A stretch of DNA of 64,000 bases from Eutypa lata (lineage: Eukaryota; Ascomycota; Sordariomycetes; Xylariales; Diatrypaceae), in the NCBI GenBank assembly GCA_022661535.1, contig JAKULF010000008.1:806001-870000 (forward strand), written 5' to 3'. The notes under the pieces are model-generated. The model made no database searches. It was not told the origin of the DNA and saw only the letters and a program-made list of their open reading frames with translations. The position numbers were made by a program, and so were the translations under genes. Positions 1 to 13,722 of the stretch are shown here, piece by piece (the first letter of the stretch is position 1; the number at the start of each line of letters is the position of its first letter).

Positions 1-3000
1 TTTGGTCACTTCATCTTGAGCTCAACATAGGTAGCTTTGTCAAAATTACATTGCTTCTTAATGAATCATCAAGTGTCGCCATCAACAGACAGGACCACTA
101 TTGTGAGCTAACCACTTAAAAGGCTTGGTTGTGTTAGTTTAAAGTTGACTCCTGCGTATGTATGTAGGTAGTGTAGATCCGTGTGATATCCACAACTTTC
201 CCGTTGCACTAAGCCGGGCAGGTCGGGATGTCACAAGCCAAGACTGTAAAACTAGAGACGATTAAAGGTAATAAATTGATTGTTGGGACTGCTGTTGAGA
301 TTCGATCTATAGTAAGCTGGAAGAGATGATTGGGTTGCTAGAGTAGATGAAATTTTACCATGTAGCCATAACGTTCACTTTCTTACAAGGCTACTTGTGT
401 AGGAGTAGGAACTAGCAATATTCCTGGTAGAGAGATGGAACACTCATTTGCTCCTGAGGAGATGTCTCGGCATGGTAGGTGCAAATTTGAAGCTGAAAAT
501 GCCGATCCGACAATTTCGCGAAATTGGTCTTGATCGAATGGTCTAGTTACAACGTACATAGTAGGTACTTAGCTATCGAGATCTGGGTATTGGCAGGAAC
601 GATCTGGACTTAGGTCAACGGAAGCATCTCGGTGTGGGTCTCTAGTACCCGCCGGCAAAACAGTTTCGACCTGAAAGGACCCTGTCGATGAATGCTTGAT
701 GGTCTGACTGCACGGTGGGTTTGCTCGAAGATAGCGCCGGCAATACTCGGCGCGGCAACTTACGGGCGCGCGTGGAAGGAGAATTATGAAGGGTGAGTAG
801 GCAACGCTGCGGATACGGGAGAGCATGCACGCACGCATGAGGCCCTTTTTTAAACATTCGTCGTTGAAACATAGGTGGATAATATAAGGTGTGAATGGGT
901 TCGAGTTGATATAACACTTATTACATGATATAGAAAACTTACATGTGATGCTCTCTTCTACGGCCAAACTGTGCTAGTTTGATGCCGCTAGAAAAGGACC
1001 AAACTTTATCACAATGCCGCTGAGAAGAGCCTCACAGGGATCCCTAGCATCATTCGGCCCTTCCAATACTAACACTAACGTAGGCATGAAGCTCCTCTCT
1101 GGTGGCTTGATATTTTCGCTGGACTCGCTTTATGGACTTCCAATAGTTAGTTTACCGTTTCAGAGAAGAATCGAACGGACAGAACCCCCACGCGCGAAAC
1201 TGGCTGACTGACTGGGTTAGTTACAAGAGCACAATCCCGAGATGGAGTCGATCCACTTCGTTATCAAGGTCCACATAAGAGACAAGTTTTTTCGGGCTGC
1301 AGGGCTGGGCTAGCTAGCTCTTTGAGACTCGAGATTTTTTTTTCTCTTTTCTCCTTCCTTCAAACTGAAGCATCGCTAGGCTACCCGCCTACCTACCTCA
1401 TAGGATCCATCAGGCACGTCGGGAAAAACCGCGTAGCGCCTACACCGCCGCAAACCTCATCACGGCGACGAATAGCGAATGTAACAAGCTTCCAATGTTC
1501 GGTCCTATTATAGCATATGAGAGAGAGGGCTCGAGTCTGCGTGTATTCTCGCTGTTGAAGCACTCCTGTCGCCTGTTCGATGTTTTGAGTCATCCTGTGA
1601 GCCCCATATAGGTAGTAGGAAAGTGCATATATTATGTGGCTAATGAGTTGTTTCGGTAGCTAACCACAAAGCGTCCCCATTTAGTGTGATAAAGTAGAGG
1701 CTAGGTCTTTTCGTGTAAGGCTGGGATTCAAGACGGAAAATTCAAAGATCGCAGCCTGTCAAACGGCAACGTGCAGCTTTGCGCTTAGGTACGCAAAGAG
1801 CAAAGCGGCTCAACCGATATGAGGTCTTATTGGTGCGGCCAATAAACCGGAGGGTGATACCTGGCGGGGGCTCCTGAAATTCGGGTCAAGTGGGTACGAA
1901 GTTAGCCAGAACCCAAGAAGAGGGCCGATGGTCGGTCCACGGCTTGACGGGTGCCTTGATACCGATAACCACCTTATCGTTAAGAGTCCCAAAGGGGATT
2001 CCGAATCAGCTCTGAGATTACGTGCGCAAGGTACCTTTCGTAAGCGACAGTCTGAGGGACAGAAACCTGGGGCTGAACTCCTAGAGCCACGTGGAGAATT
2101 GAAATGAAATAAAAAGAAACATTACAGTGTCGTTGACAATGTAACCGCATTCAATGCATATGTAGTAAAAGTATTTCATGTGTAATTTCATATTCCTTTT
2201 TACGTATGTATGTACGGTATATAAATTGAAAGCCTCTGACTAATAATATAATATTCTATTATATCCCATGGTGTGGATCTCAGATCTTTGGGTGCTAAAT
2301 TTTAGCGACCATTTATTCCGCCATCGGATTCCACATGGGTCCTATTTAGCGAATGAGTTAGTTAGATACCTACCTACCTAGAAGGTAGTTAAAAGGTGTA
2401 ATAATATATACCATCGACAGTAAAAGTGTATGATGGATACTCCCTGATACGGGCGCTACTTCGTTGTGTTGACAGGCTGACATGTCAATTCAATATCATT
2501 TCGTTGTCACGATATAGAATGATACAAGGATGCATGTGCCTGATCGGTGACCCCCCATCTAATCTGGGAACTTGATCGCAAGATTCGGTTGGATGATCCC
2601 ACCAGGTATGATGACCGTACGATTTGCAATGAAGACGACATGACCACCACCTACACCACCTCCATTTCTATACACATGCATATGTACGTAGTACGCAGAG
2701 CATGATTATAGACGCTTTTGACTTTCATGTGTTAAAAGCCGTCTTTGTCAACCGAATCTGTGCTACACCATATGTCCATACGGGCAGATGGGAAGGCACG
2801 GAAGGGGGTAGATCTTCAACATGTCCTCCTATCACATTCTCGAGGGGTTCATCCTTTAGTTAAGCCCTGCCCATTTATAAACCAGAACAAACAGCCCCCT
2901 CTAAACCCCCTGCATATAAACAGCACGAGGCAGTCCAGTCAGACTCAAAAGTGTGTGTTGCCCAAGGTTCGCCAAGACAATCAATCTTGAGGCTGTGGGC

Positions 3001-4669
3001 GGGGTCTATGCAGCCCTTTCTGCCTTTATAACAGAATGTGGACTCGAGAAGTTGGCTGTCGTTCGAAACTTGTAAATGCGAAACTTATCTACTTCCTCGT
3101 TGATATAGTTAGATATATGCAGTGATGTAGTGGAGCGTATGCACAGAACATTGAAATGTTCACATGCGCTCATACGAGTGAGCACAAAACGGGGAAGCCG
3201 TTTCGTGATTTGATAACGTTATGTTCAGCTGAGCTTATGCTGATAGAATGGTTGTCAACAGCCCTGCTATCAGATGTTCTGGCCATAGTTACTACAATAT
3301 CTAGATTAGTAGGTAGAAGACGACGCATGCGCGGCTTACCTTCTATGCGCCAACGCAGCTATCCGGGCTGTGTTACAAAACTTGGCGTTACTAGTAACCG
3401 TTCATTCGTTAAGATAGAGCGATTTGGATTTCTTCCGTCCCAAAAGGGATGGGCTTTTTACTATTTCCGCACTGGCGTAAAATCCTGTCGTCGAAACTTA
3501 ACATGATGTGGGTGGGGGCATTGCAGTGGGAATCGCAAATCCGGGCCTCTGCCGGAACAGCTTTGTAGCGAAGAAAAAACTCGAAACCTAAGAATGGAAT
3601 TAGATGCGCCCTACGAAGCAAGTACTTTGCAGAGCCAAGGCACCTGCCCACCACTTTTTAACTACAACAGTATAAGATGTAGATAGTTTATTAATCCCGC
3701 ACTACGAAGGTGGTAGTAATAAGTACGTACTATAACCTTTTTAACCACGCGCATGTCTTATTTCCAGTCACGATCAACCTGGCGCGCAACCTGGGATCTA
3801 CACACGGCCGTCCCCTAACAGGTCCCGTACGTAGTTGGCGTGGCATAGCCGGCTATCACCGCGTGTGGGGCCTAAACTGCCTAACTCTATCAATGGATCC
3901 CGCTAGGGAAGATCATGACCATGACTGAACGAACAGAGTGATTCGTTCCGTGCCAGCAAATCTCATACTGTACTAGCGTTTTGTATGATACGTACGTGGG
4001 TTATGTCTTGGTTGGAATTCGAGAAGGACTCCTGGTGTTCTGAGGGAGAGAAAAAATGGGACAAGCCTCCTCCCGAACAATAGGAGACTGTGTGGGCTTC
4101 GTTATGGTGAAATGCTTAATCACTTGTTTGCCATCCCATATTCGCCCCTCTGAACTACATATTTACATACTTGCTACATCTCATCATTCCTGTCTTCATA
4201 CTAGCTACATCATACATAAAAGTGTCAGAATCTTCTACTCCCCCCAAAACCCCTACCTACACACTATCTATTACCAGAGGTAGCATACTCACCCACCAGG
4301 CCGTTGGTCTCAACTAATGCAGGTCCGCGCACCACGAATCCAAACAAACTTGAATTTTCTTCTCCCATTATTGCTGGAGAAAGTTAAATTATCGTCATCT
4401 ACATACAAATAGGTCATTGCATGAATCAGCTCCCTTGGTGTAGTTGGGTACATTACCTCTTTAGTTGGAACCGTTTTTCTATGGGTCACATCTGGCCAAC
4501 GGCCTCCGCCGACTCTTTTTAAGAGGCTGTTCCCCTTCAAATTCCCGTCATCTTTTCCCACAGCTACTTAGGTAGTTAGCTACAGCTTATTTGCTAAGCG
4601 CTCTAGCGAGCGCAATCATTGATATATCTCTACGGAGTATTTTCTCTCACCAAAACCCACATATACAAA
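1..4669. other. Gene-poor region, no supported gene
   Basis: All open frames here are short, lack homology that I recognise and have no plausible splice partners. The stretch mixes moderately AT-rich DNA with short CTACCTACCTA-type tracts (for example near 2360-2380). About the last 100 bp before 4670 should hold the 5' UTR and core promoter of the arrestin gene. No tRNA, rRNA or transposon ends were recognised. Confidence 0.6.
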
Positions 4670-6665
4670 ATGCCGTCTTTTAACCCATTTACATCGGTAG
4701 CCGGTCGAAACGCATGTACACTGTTTGAAATTCGGTAAGTTGCCTCCTAGCTACGACTAATAAATTCAAAGCTCTATATCGATTCTAATAACGGTACTTC
4801 TACAGTCTGGAGAATGATTTTATTGTTTTTCGTGGGAATGAGCATGAGGCCACTGGCCAGATTTTGAAGGGGTGTGTGGTATTATGTCTGAGGGAGGCCC
4901 TCAAGGTGGAAGATGTCCATCTCCGATTAACGGGCAATTGTCGGCTGGCTTGGGTCGAGGCGAAGCAGACCCCAACTGGTGTTCATAACCAAAAAGTCGA
5001 CCGGACGACTTGCATACTAAGACACGATTGGCCACCTTTCGTAGGGGATGCGGCGCATCACCACAACACCTTGGCCCCTGGGAACTACGAATGGCCTTTC
5101 GAATTTACCCTTGCGGGCGACACATCAGAGAGCGTCGAGGGTCTCTACCAGACAGGAATTACCTATCTCATCAAAGCCACAGTCTCTCGCGGCAAACTCG
5201 CCAAGAACCTCCATGCCTTCAAGCGTTTGCGCATCATACGGACGCTGGAACCCGCCGCGTTGGAATTTAACCATGCTATGAGCGTGGAGAATATTTGGCC
5301 TAACAAAATCGAGTATTCCGTGGTGATTCCCCAGAAGGCCATTGTCTTCGGCACCAGTATCCCGCTGGAGATGCGATTCTCACCCTTGTTGAAGGGCTTG
5401 GAAATGGGTATGATCACAGCCAAGCTTATCGAAATTCAAGAATTGAGCGTATCGAGCTTCACCGGCGCATCCAAGTCACACAAGCACGAACGCGACGTCA
5501 TGACATGGACTTTCGAGGTTGACCGAGAACAACACTGGCAAGATAACATCGAAGAAACTGGCCAGGAGGGTTGGGCCCTGAACAAGGAATTGCCCCTCCC
5601 AAAGAAACTGACCAAGTGCATTCAAGATTGCACCGCTCAGGGAATCAAGATCAGGCACAAGGTAAAGCTGACTGTCGCTTTGAAAAATCCTGACGGTCAT
5701 GTATCTGAGGTACGTTTTATCTTGGGCTCCGATTCCTACATGATAGCATTCGTATTGACATAGTCCAACAGCTGCGGGCAACATTGCCAGTCACGATCTT
5801 CATTTCGCCGAATATGCCATTAGACGAAGAAGGCAACATTGTCTCCCAGCAGGCTACGACATCTGGAGAAAGAACGCCGGCGGAAAGCGAAATAGCCAAC
5901 TTGGCACCCCCGGGCTATGGACAACACGTACTCGATCAGCTGTATGACGATGTGGACCCAATCGGTATAATGACCCCTTCGAATATCCAGAGCGGTATCA
6001 ACACACCATTTTATGCCCAGTCCCGGGCTGGCTCATCAGAAAACCTCACTATAATGGGCAACAATGGAGCGGTTCCGCCTGCAGCGTTGTCGTCTAGATT
6101 ACAGAACGTCTCATTGAACCAATCCAACCGGAACTCGTCATTCCTTTCGAATAGTTCGAGATCTGGTAACACAACCCCTTTCAATCCCCATCTAGACGAA
6201 GAGCATCCAAGCGATTGGTCACAGCCGCATTCGACAGAACTATCGCGACGCACCAGCGAGGATGATCATTCACATTCGCACTCACACACCAGCACGCCAC
6301 CGGAGCCGGAGCATACGGAATACCTAGATTTGGAGGAGTTGAGCAAAGTACCGAGCTACACGACAGCGACGAGGACACCCCTGCCCCGAACAAATAGTTA
6401 TCCGGGATTTTTCGGAGGACTCCCTGATTATCAGACCGCCTTGAGTGCACCAAGTTCTCCAAGCCGAGTAGTCATAACCGACCCGATGTCCACTATCTCG
6501 GAGGCCACGCTGGCTGAGGTTGCGGAGAACAACGGGTCAAGGAACATTTCTCCAAATAGAGAACACCGTGCTGAATCAGTGGGCTTCCACTTCCTCCCAC
6601 ACGCACCTCTTGGAGAGCCCCAGGCCGAGCGGCGAGTCCGGCTTATGCAAACTCGTGGCTCCTAA
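4670..6665 (+). CDS. Arrestin-related trafficking adaptor (CreD/Rod1-type)
   Basis: Three exons: 4670-4734, 4806-5709 and 5772-6665, giving 620 residues in continuous phase; both introns have GTAAGT/GTACGT donors. The first ~320 residues form arrestin N and C domains (start MPSFNPF, then EATGQILKG, and LRATLPVTIFISPN closing the C domain). The long tail is Ser/Pro/His-rich and disordered. It carries PPGY at residues 369-372, a PPxY motif of the kind bound by WW domains of Rsp5/HulA ubiquitin ligases, and VPSYTTA near 516-522, a motif typical of the CreD/Rod1 group. Known role of this family: ubiquitin-dependent endocytosis of plasma-membrane permeases and, in Aspergillus CreD, carbon catabolite regulation. 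The PPxY and domain order make the family call firm; assignment to CreD rather than a paralogue is inference. Confidence 0.92.
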
Positions 6666-8143
6666 GGTGTGACATTGCGCGTCTGCCTATCAAAATGTGA
6701 ACTTGATAGGCAGTTCCTCCTTCGGGGTTTCCGCGGATATTTTGAAGGATAATGACGGAATATATCCCTCGTGATGCGCTTACATAATATAACGTACGGG
6801 TTACGATATATTTTAACGACTACTCCATTCTCGGCTGGCGTTTGGTATTGAATAGAGTAGGATCCACGATGGCTCTGGCCATGGAATTTGGAAAGGGTAA
6901 CAACATGGGATGACGGCGTTTTTTTCTTCTTCTAGAGGGTTACGAAGAGCATTGATTACTTAATACCAAGGCGGTTTTTGTTGTAGGGTACGGGGATTTG
7001 TTATACCCTTCGCGATTTAATACCCCATTAGCTTAGACGGAGACTTGCAGTCTGGCGGCATACTCCATTCCTTATTCTGGACATCGGCCTCAGATTACAT
7101 TGGCAAGCAAGGAGCCAGCGATCTGATCTTGCATATGCATATACGCATAGAGCTAGCTGTGCTACCGAGATCTTACCGAAATAAAATATTGGTTTTCAAT
7201 CCGTCTCGTCTATATGATACCTAGGTACCATTCAATGCATTGGCACCGGACATTGTAGAGGACGGAATAATTTCCGACGATCGAGTTTCTTAGGATGGAA
7301 TGCGCAACGCTTTATTTCACGTACTTGCTTATCCCAACCACGCTATATGACTTCTGAAAAGGGGCCCGGTGGCTGTGTTCCAATAGCTCGGTGTTGAATG
7401 TGACGGTGTTCTCTCGGCAGAGGGGATTTTTGAGTAGTTTGTTCATAACACACAAGCTGACGTCACCCCTGTAACTGCAAACCACAAAGGGTAGGTAATC
7501 GATAGTACGAAAGGTAGGACCCCTCACGATGATAGCTCGATGATAGCTCGGCGGTAGTTGGACGCCAATTAATGCCGGTAGCCAATTATGTCTCATCGCA
7601 ACATAAAATAGTTGTCTTGATGACCTCAACATTGGCCTTTGTAAGCTATAGTAGGGTTAGTCGCAACCCAAGTATACTCTTTTCTTTTTTTCACACCTTA
7701 AAACAAAGGCTTTTGTGCAAGTATTTTGGTTTCAAACATCATCCCGCAATTGCGTCAGTTCAAAACTTGATTTCATCGGTTATCTGAGCCAAGCTTCCGT
7801 GCCATAGTTCCTTGTCCGAGACCCCTACTCTACTAAATTCTTGAAGATCAGCGCATGGGTCGATTCCCTTTTATGTAATTTAGGTACCCACTCTGCCACT
7901 GCTCTACTGTATTTATTAGCTCCATAGTTAAAGAGCTACTACCCCCCATCAACTCAACACCTTCTGAAGACTTGATCTTCAGTTCGCCTTTTAATAATTG
8001 TTCTACTTAGCTAATTCATTAATACCACGAGGCTTAAAGACTTAAATATCACCACGATTATATAGTTCAGTATATATTATCAGACGAAAGGTCTCTGTCT
8101 CTATATCTACAGTAAACGAACGCAAAAACAGCCCCACGTCACG
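6666..8143. other. Intergenic region between arrestin and BAR-PH genes
   Basis: About 1.5 kb with no credible coding frame. It contains the 3' UTR of the arrestin gene and, in the last few hundred bases, an AT-rich leader with pyrimidine tracts before the BAR-PH start at 8144. A short direct duplication of GATGATAGCTCG lies near 7528-7552. Confidence 0.6.
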
Positions 8144-9697
8144 ATGAGCGGGGATTCTCAACCGTTACCGCTTCGGCAGGGCACGACTATGAGTAGTATG
8201 AGTGATGGTGCAGTACCAGAAGTTGATCCTACGAGTGTGAGTCGCAGACTGTCCTTACTTTCTAGTAATAATGGCTGACGGATATATTTGCGTCGTAGAC
8301 TGCTGGCCTACTTGCCGAGAGGTTGCAAGCTTGGAAACATGCGGTGGGCTACCTGGAAGACTACATCGGCGCGACGGAAAAGATCCACAAGGCACACTCC
8401 AAAGAGTACGAGAAGGTGCTTAAAACGATCTCGCAACCACTCAGAGAGGGTGCGCACTTCGACCAATCTCTCGGAGGTGTTGCTGGCCTCTTCGAAAACA
8501 TGCGAAGCAATACCCAGGTGAGATCTCGCTTTCATTCTCTGTTGTTGTCCTGATATAGTTATACAGCTAACCTAACAAAAACAGCAATTAGTCAATTCGA
8601 ACTTAGAAGCGGAAAAGACCCTTAAGGGCACGGTCCTCCCCATTTTCGATCGCTTACACAAGGAAATCAAGGCCAAGCATAAGGAAGTCACCACAGGGGT
8701 AGAGAAGAGCGCCAAGGAAATCGACAAGGCCAGGAACAGCACGCAGAAACACATCGAGCTGCTTGGCCAGCAGGCCGCTGCATTCGAATCGGCGGGCGGG
8801 AAGCTGGACGCACACCATGACCCGTATATCGTGCAGCGCCAGGTCCTGCACCGCCTAAACAAGCAAGTCATCGAGGAGAACAACCACCGGAACGACCTGA
8901 TCAACGTGCAGGACAGCTTCCAGCAGTTCGAGGCGCACATCATCCTGGTGCTGCAGCAGGGGCTGGAGGCCTTCAACCAGGTGGTCGGCGGGCAGGCTGA
9001 TAAGGTCAGGGCGCTGTACGCCGACATGCTGGGGACGGCGCAGCGTATCCCGGGCGACCTGGAGTGGAAGGGGTTCACGCAGCGGGACGGGCACCGGCTG
9101 GTGAACCCGGCGGACCCGCCGCGCAGCGTCGACGCCATCGCGTTCCCGAACCAGGACCACGGGTCGACGAAGCCGCTGATCGAGGGCAGCCTCGAGCGCA
9201 AGTCGCGCAACAAGCTGTCGTGGGGCACCCAGTCGGCCTACTACGTCGTGACGCCGGCCAAGTTCCTCCACGAGTTCAAGGACGACGACAACGTGCGCCA
9301 GGACCCCAAGCCCGAGATGTCCATCTACCTGCCCGACTCGGTCATCGGCGCCCCCGCCGGCGACAAGTTCAACATCAAGGGCAAGGACAAGAGCGGCAGC
9401 TTCAGCAGCAAGCTCGCCGGCTCCTCCGAGCTGCACTTCAAGGCCCACTCCTCCGCCGAGGCCCAGAAGTGGTTCGAGGCCATCCGCGTCGCCGCCGGCG
9501 CCACCGGCCCCGCCTACGAGAGCGGGTCCACCTCCCCGGCCGCCGGGGGCTCCGTCTCCTCCGCCGCGGCCGTGGCGAGCCCCACCGACAAGGAGCAGGA
9601 AGCTGGTATCACCGGGAAGGACACGGTCAGCAGCCCGACGGCGCTCAGCCCCGCGTCCACCTTCAAGGACGAGAAGGTGGCGCCCGCGAAATCCTAG
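8144..9697 (+). CDS. BAR-PH domain protein, Slm1/Slm2-like
   Basis: Three exons: 8144-8236, 8299-8517 and 8585-9697, encoding 474 residues. Residues ~32-275 are helical and charged (YLEDYIGATEKIHKAHSKEY onwards), as in an F-BAR/BAR-like dimer module. A PH domain follows at about 300-406, beginning KPLIEGSLERKSRNK and containing YYVVTPAKFLHEF and a closing helix AQKWFEAIR. The order BAR-like then PH, and the PH sequence, match yeast Slm1/Slm2: PI(4,5)P2-binding eisosome/plasma-membrane proteins phosphorylated by TORC2 and acting in actin, sphingolipid and calcineurin signalling. The tail is Ser/Ala/Pro-rich. GC content climbs sharply after ~8800, which produces long antisense open frames that are not genes. 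Family call is strong; specific role is inferred from the family. Confidence 0.88.
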
Positions 9698-9743
9698 AGG
9701 CGCGGTCGTCTCCTCTCTGTCGTCCCGAGTGGTTTGAGGAGGA

Positions 9744-9803
9744 ATAGTAGTAGTAGTAGTAGTAGTAGCAGCAGCAGCAGCAACAACAAAAACAAAAACA
9801 GCA
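9744..9803 (+). repeat. TAG/CAG/CAA trinucleotide microsatellite
   Basis: Runs of TAG, then CAG, then CAA triplets followed by AAAAAC units, about 50 bp after the stop of the BAR-PH gene, so probably in its 3' UTR. Confidence 0.85.
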
Positions 9804-12800
9804 ACGTTGCTCACTACGGCGGTGGCGAAAGCGAGAATCCTCTTCCCTATAAGCGCGGTTCTATATAAATACGCTCTGATGAGTAATAATTGGTAATCAT
9901 GTCGTTTGTTTTTACTCGAGAAGAGAAAAAGGTTTGGCGGTCGGAGATGAGTCTATCCGGGCGGTTGACGCGGTGCAGGGGTTGGTTGGCTTTGAGGAGC
10001 GTATGTGGAATAAGAAAATACCTTATGCATGGCACGTCGGTTGCTTTCTTCCTGCAGGTTTCCTTTGATCGATGGGACGCGCTTAACTAAGACGCGCGCC
10101 CGAGGCTACTGCCGTGCCGGCCCCCATCTCCCCTTCTTGAAACAGTATCAAGCGGCGACGAGGGAATGGCTTGGCGGTTGTTTTTTTTTGGACAAGGCGG
10201 TATTAATGCGCGATGACAACAGAGTACTTAGTATTTTTATATTCCCCTCAAGTATCTTTTTTTTTTCTCACTCTTCTTGTTATTCAATATCCAATTAGTA
10301 ATAAAAGAAAAAAATAAAAGAAAAAAAATGGCTTCGGTTGCTTAGGCATCCGATCTTCGCTTCGGAAACGTGATGTGTGCATGAACGCATTGTCTCGGTA
10401 AAGATAAAAAAAAAAGTTCAATACAGCAAGTCCGCGAATGCTGCATATGTATCATGCGAGCCCTGCATATCCTCCCCTCACTACTTCGTAAGCATGCTCT
10501 GGGGGTGGCGGTGCTGCTGCTGCTGCTGTTATCTACGTACTACCGACGCCCGACGTCGATGTGTAAGATCGACTGACGGCGAGGCAACTTTGTGCGTAAG
10601 GCTAGCCCTCTGGCTGTCTGACTAAGTGAACATCCGTTGACTTCGTCTGGGGGCCAAGCTTCTCCTAATAAACTCCAAGGACAATGCTGGTTTGTTTTTC
10701 CCTATATATTGGTAAGTAGAAGGGGGGATTGCGCCGAACTCTTTTTTCTTCCTGATGTCTGTTGAGCGCACTTGTGCAGTTAGAAGGTGAAGCACAGAGA
10801 CGGACGTCGATTACGGAGGATGCTTAAAAGATATTTCGGCCCTTTAACATGTACTCGATAGGAGGCTGTCTCGACTGTTGGGCGTTTAAGCCCATTGCCG
10901 ACCGCATGGTTGCCTGTCGGTGCTGTTTACCTATCCTATGGCGTATTCCTCCGAACGGTTCCCTTCAAAGGTGAAGGAGTCATGCCACCTACCTATTTGA
11001 TGCCATAAGGCTGTCTGCACGGTGAGGCTAGGAATGTCTACAGGTAACTTAGGCACTACCTTTACTCAACTACCTTTGGCTCGATCCAAACTCAGGGGTA
11101 TAACTTGCAGCTTACCTTGCCAGTTTTCTATCGCGGTCTGATTGACCGAGCAAACTGCAGCAGTTCGGCGTGGACTAACTGACTGGCTGACTGGCAATGT
11201 CATATGAAAGGAGAAGGTTGCAATTGCGTTCTTTTTATATCTAACCAATGCGTCATCAGTTTGGTAAGCAACTAGTTAACTAAGCTCTTCCTGCATGCTA
11301 AACGCGATGCCGAATCCTAGTCAGTCATGGGGATGGGTACCGTACCCAATGATCTACCGCGATGCAACGTGGCTCCTCTCAAGTCCGCCTACCTGCCGGA
11401 GAATGTTTGTTCGAAGACATAAAACCCAGTCGAACAATGCAATGCATGAATGTTCCTCCAGGATTCCTTTATCTTATAATGATCGAGCGAAACAAACGTT
11501 GATATCCATCCCAACATCGAACAAAGGCTGCGCCCGACGTCTACATAGTGAGTCCGCCTATTCGCTCGGCCAGCTGCAGCCTCGGCCAGTAATGTGACTT
11601 TTCTAGACGCTACGCTACCTTACCTTTACCGGCATACAGCTCCATAGTTAGTCGCACCCATCTGGTAACAAGGTAAGAAAGGAAGGACATGTTGATAATC
11701 CCTTGGCGATTTAGCTCCCTATAAATAACGAACGGTAACTACCTGGGCAAATTATGTGTTAATCTAGTTGCCCGATCGTCCGATCTCTCCGTGAGGATAT
11801 TCTACTTTGGACTAGATAGGTAGGAGTTTGTCACTCGAATAGCGATTCCACAGCCCTGCCGTGATCCCATGTGCTGTTACCCCCGGCGCGTCTCCGGTGT
11901 AAGAATATTGCTAGAGCGAGTCCTATTTATGTATGACCTGACTAAGTCGACAAATTCTTTTTTCTTTTTGGCTCTTTGGTCCCCTTTATTCCCCAAAGAA
12001 GGCTCTCTCCTATTAATTACATACATGTATAACGCCCATGCTTGGCATACTCCAAGATTTGCAGAGAACCGTGATAGGGGTGGGTGGTAATTATAGTAAT
12101 GATGGTGAGATGCACTGCAGCATCATTGTCATCGAAACGTAGTATAAACGGAAGTTGCCTTGCTTCTCCCCGACTAGGGTCACGAGCAGATAACCTCCGC
12201 GGGCTTTTTTTTTCTTTTTCAACCCATGGGCGTAGATTGTTATTTTTGATTTGTTCCGTTCGTCCTTTTAGGGTTTATGAACGCCTATCTCGGCAGGATG
12301 CTCGAGCGCCGGCCAATTGAGAGGTGGGTGGCTTTTTTGGAGGCTTGGTCCGCGCGTCTAACTATGTACGTGCGTAGGCGTGGGTGTGAGAATCTATGTA
12401 GTTGAGCCTCCGGGGAATTGTTCCTCTTCTGTATCAATTCTGCAGGATACCTGTTAGACGAGCGACGGGCGGGGAGGGCGCGCTTGGCCGCGGCGGCGCA
12501 GCACGGACGGACGGGGGCCCACGACACGACACTCGGCTGGAGCCCTTCGTTTGTTCTTCCTATATGCATCTGTGGCATTTGGTAGCTACCCCGGTCTCAT
12601 TGGAGGTTCGGAATCTTGCCTAGACGGTATCGGATCGGTGGCGCTGAAATCAGCCTCAGAAGCTGAAGGGGGGACCCCACGCCCTCTCCTCCCTCCCCCA
12701 GAGTGGTGGTCTGGATGAACCCGAACAAAGAAATCTAAACTAAAAACCCCTGGCCCGTGTAAGCCAGAGGGATCCTGTATAAGATTACGTTGATCATCCT

Positions 12801-13722
12801 AGTCGGTAAAGCGCCGTCCGAGCCTTCGGGTACAGATTGGCAAGTACTTGCTCTCAGCCTTACAGATAGACCCTTCGCGCCAGAGACTTGGAGATTATTA
12901 ACAGCCACGCCCCTCGCCAGGATACTACAACTACGGTCCCGTAGATCCCTGTCTTAGGCCTATAGTTGTTTTCCTGCTATTGATCCAGGCGCACAGGTCT
13001 GTCTTCGCGCTCGTTAACCATGGTCAGCAGGTATTCCCTAGCTACTATGTAAATAGACGCAGTAGAGCTATTTACCCCCATCGTAGAAGGCGCCGGAGCT
13101 GGCACCGGCATGGTGGCTGAACTCTATAAGTGGTCTGTTCTCTGCACCGCTTGCCAATTACGGAATGCCTATTTAGTCAACTACCACTCGCGTATAAGAG
13201 CCCGTTCTGCTCTGCCACGGCGCCAAACTAATAAGTTGCCTCTGCTGATTTATTGTCTCCCCACACCTGCGGGCCGTGACTTTGGGCTGGGAGGCGCCCC
13301 TGGAAGTCGTCCGTCACTTTCCTGATGCGTCGCCTTGCTTATAGGAGGGACAGCGTACCCTGGGACGGGATTTTCTAGTCTATTCCTAATGAAGATTGGG
13401 CATCGACTGGGGGTCGGCGTAGTGGTAGGAAACCCCCAGAGCCTGCCTCAGGGACAAGAGCCGCACAGGGGGGGTCCTTCAGCGAGAGGCTCTGGCTAGA
13501 ACTCCCATAGGAGGAATGCCCATCACCCCGCACTAGACTAGACATTGTAGATATGTATGCAGTGATATCCTGTATGCGGCTCTTGCGTTCCCTGACATTC
13601 TTGCCTTTCAAGTTATGAGTGAACGTTTTACTACCATCTAACCTCGTAATTTCCATTTCGTTGCCCCTTAACCATTATTGGATACTATCAGTTACATATC
13701 GCCCATCGGCACGTCCTCCATC
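9804..13722. other. Gene-poor region before the Clr5 gene
   Basis: About 3.9 kb. Several 60-100 codon open frames exist on both strands but none shows family resemblance, codon bias or splice structure. It holds A-rich tracts (10300-10330), a CTG run near 10512-10528 and short TACCTACC tracts. A 93-codon frame on the minus strand (13656-13375) lies back to back with the Clr5 gene; it has an ATG but no recognisable domain and I do not call it. Confidence 0.55.

Noticed and set aside
8855..9814. 319-codon open frame on the minus strand over the BAR-PH gene
   Set aside because: It mirrors the GC-rich third positions of the real gene; composition is almost only Val, Gly, Ala, Arg and Leu, with no domain.
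13375..13656. 93-codon minus-strand frame back to back with the Clr5 gene
   Set aside because: No domain, promoter position and ordinary composition; no evidence of expression in the sequence.
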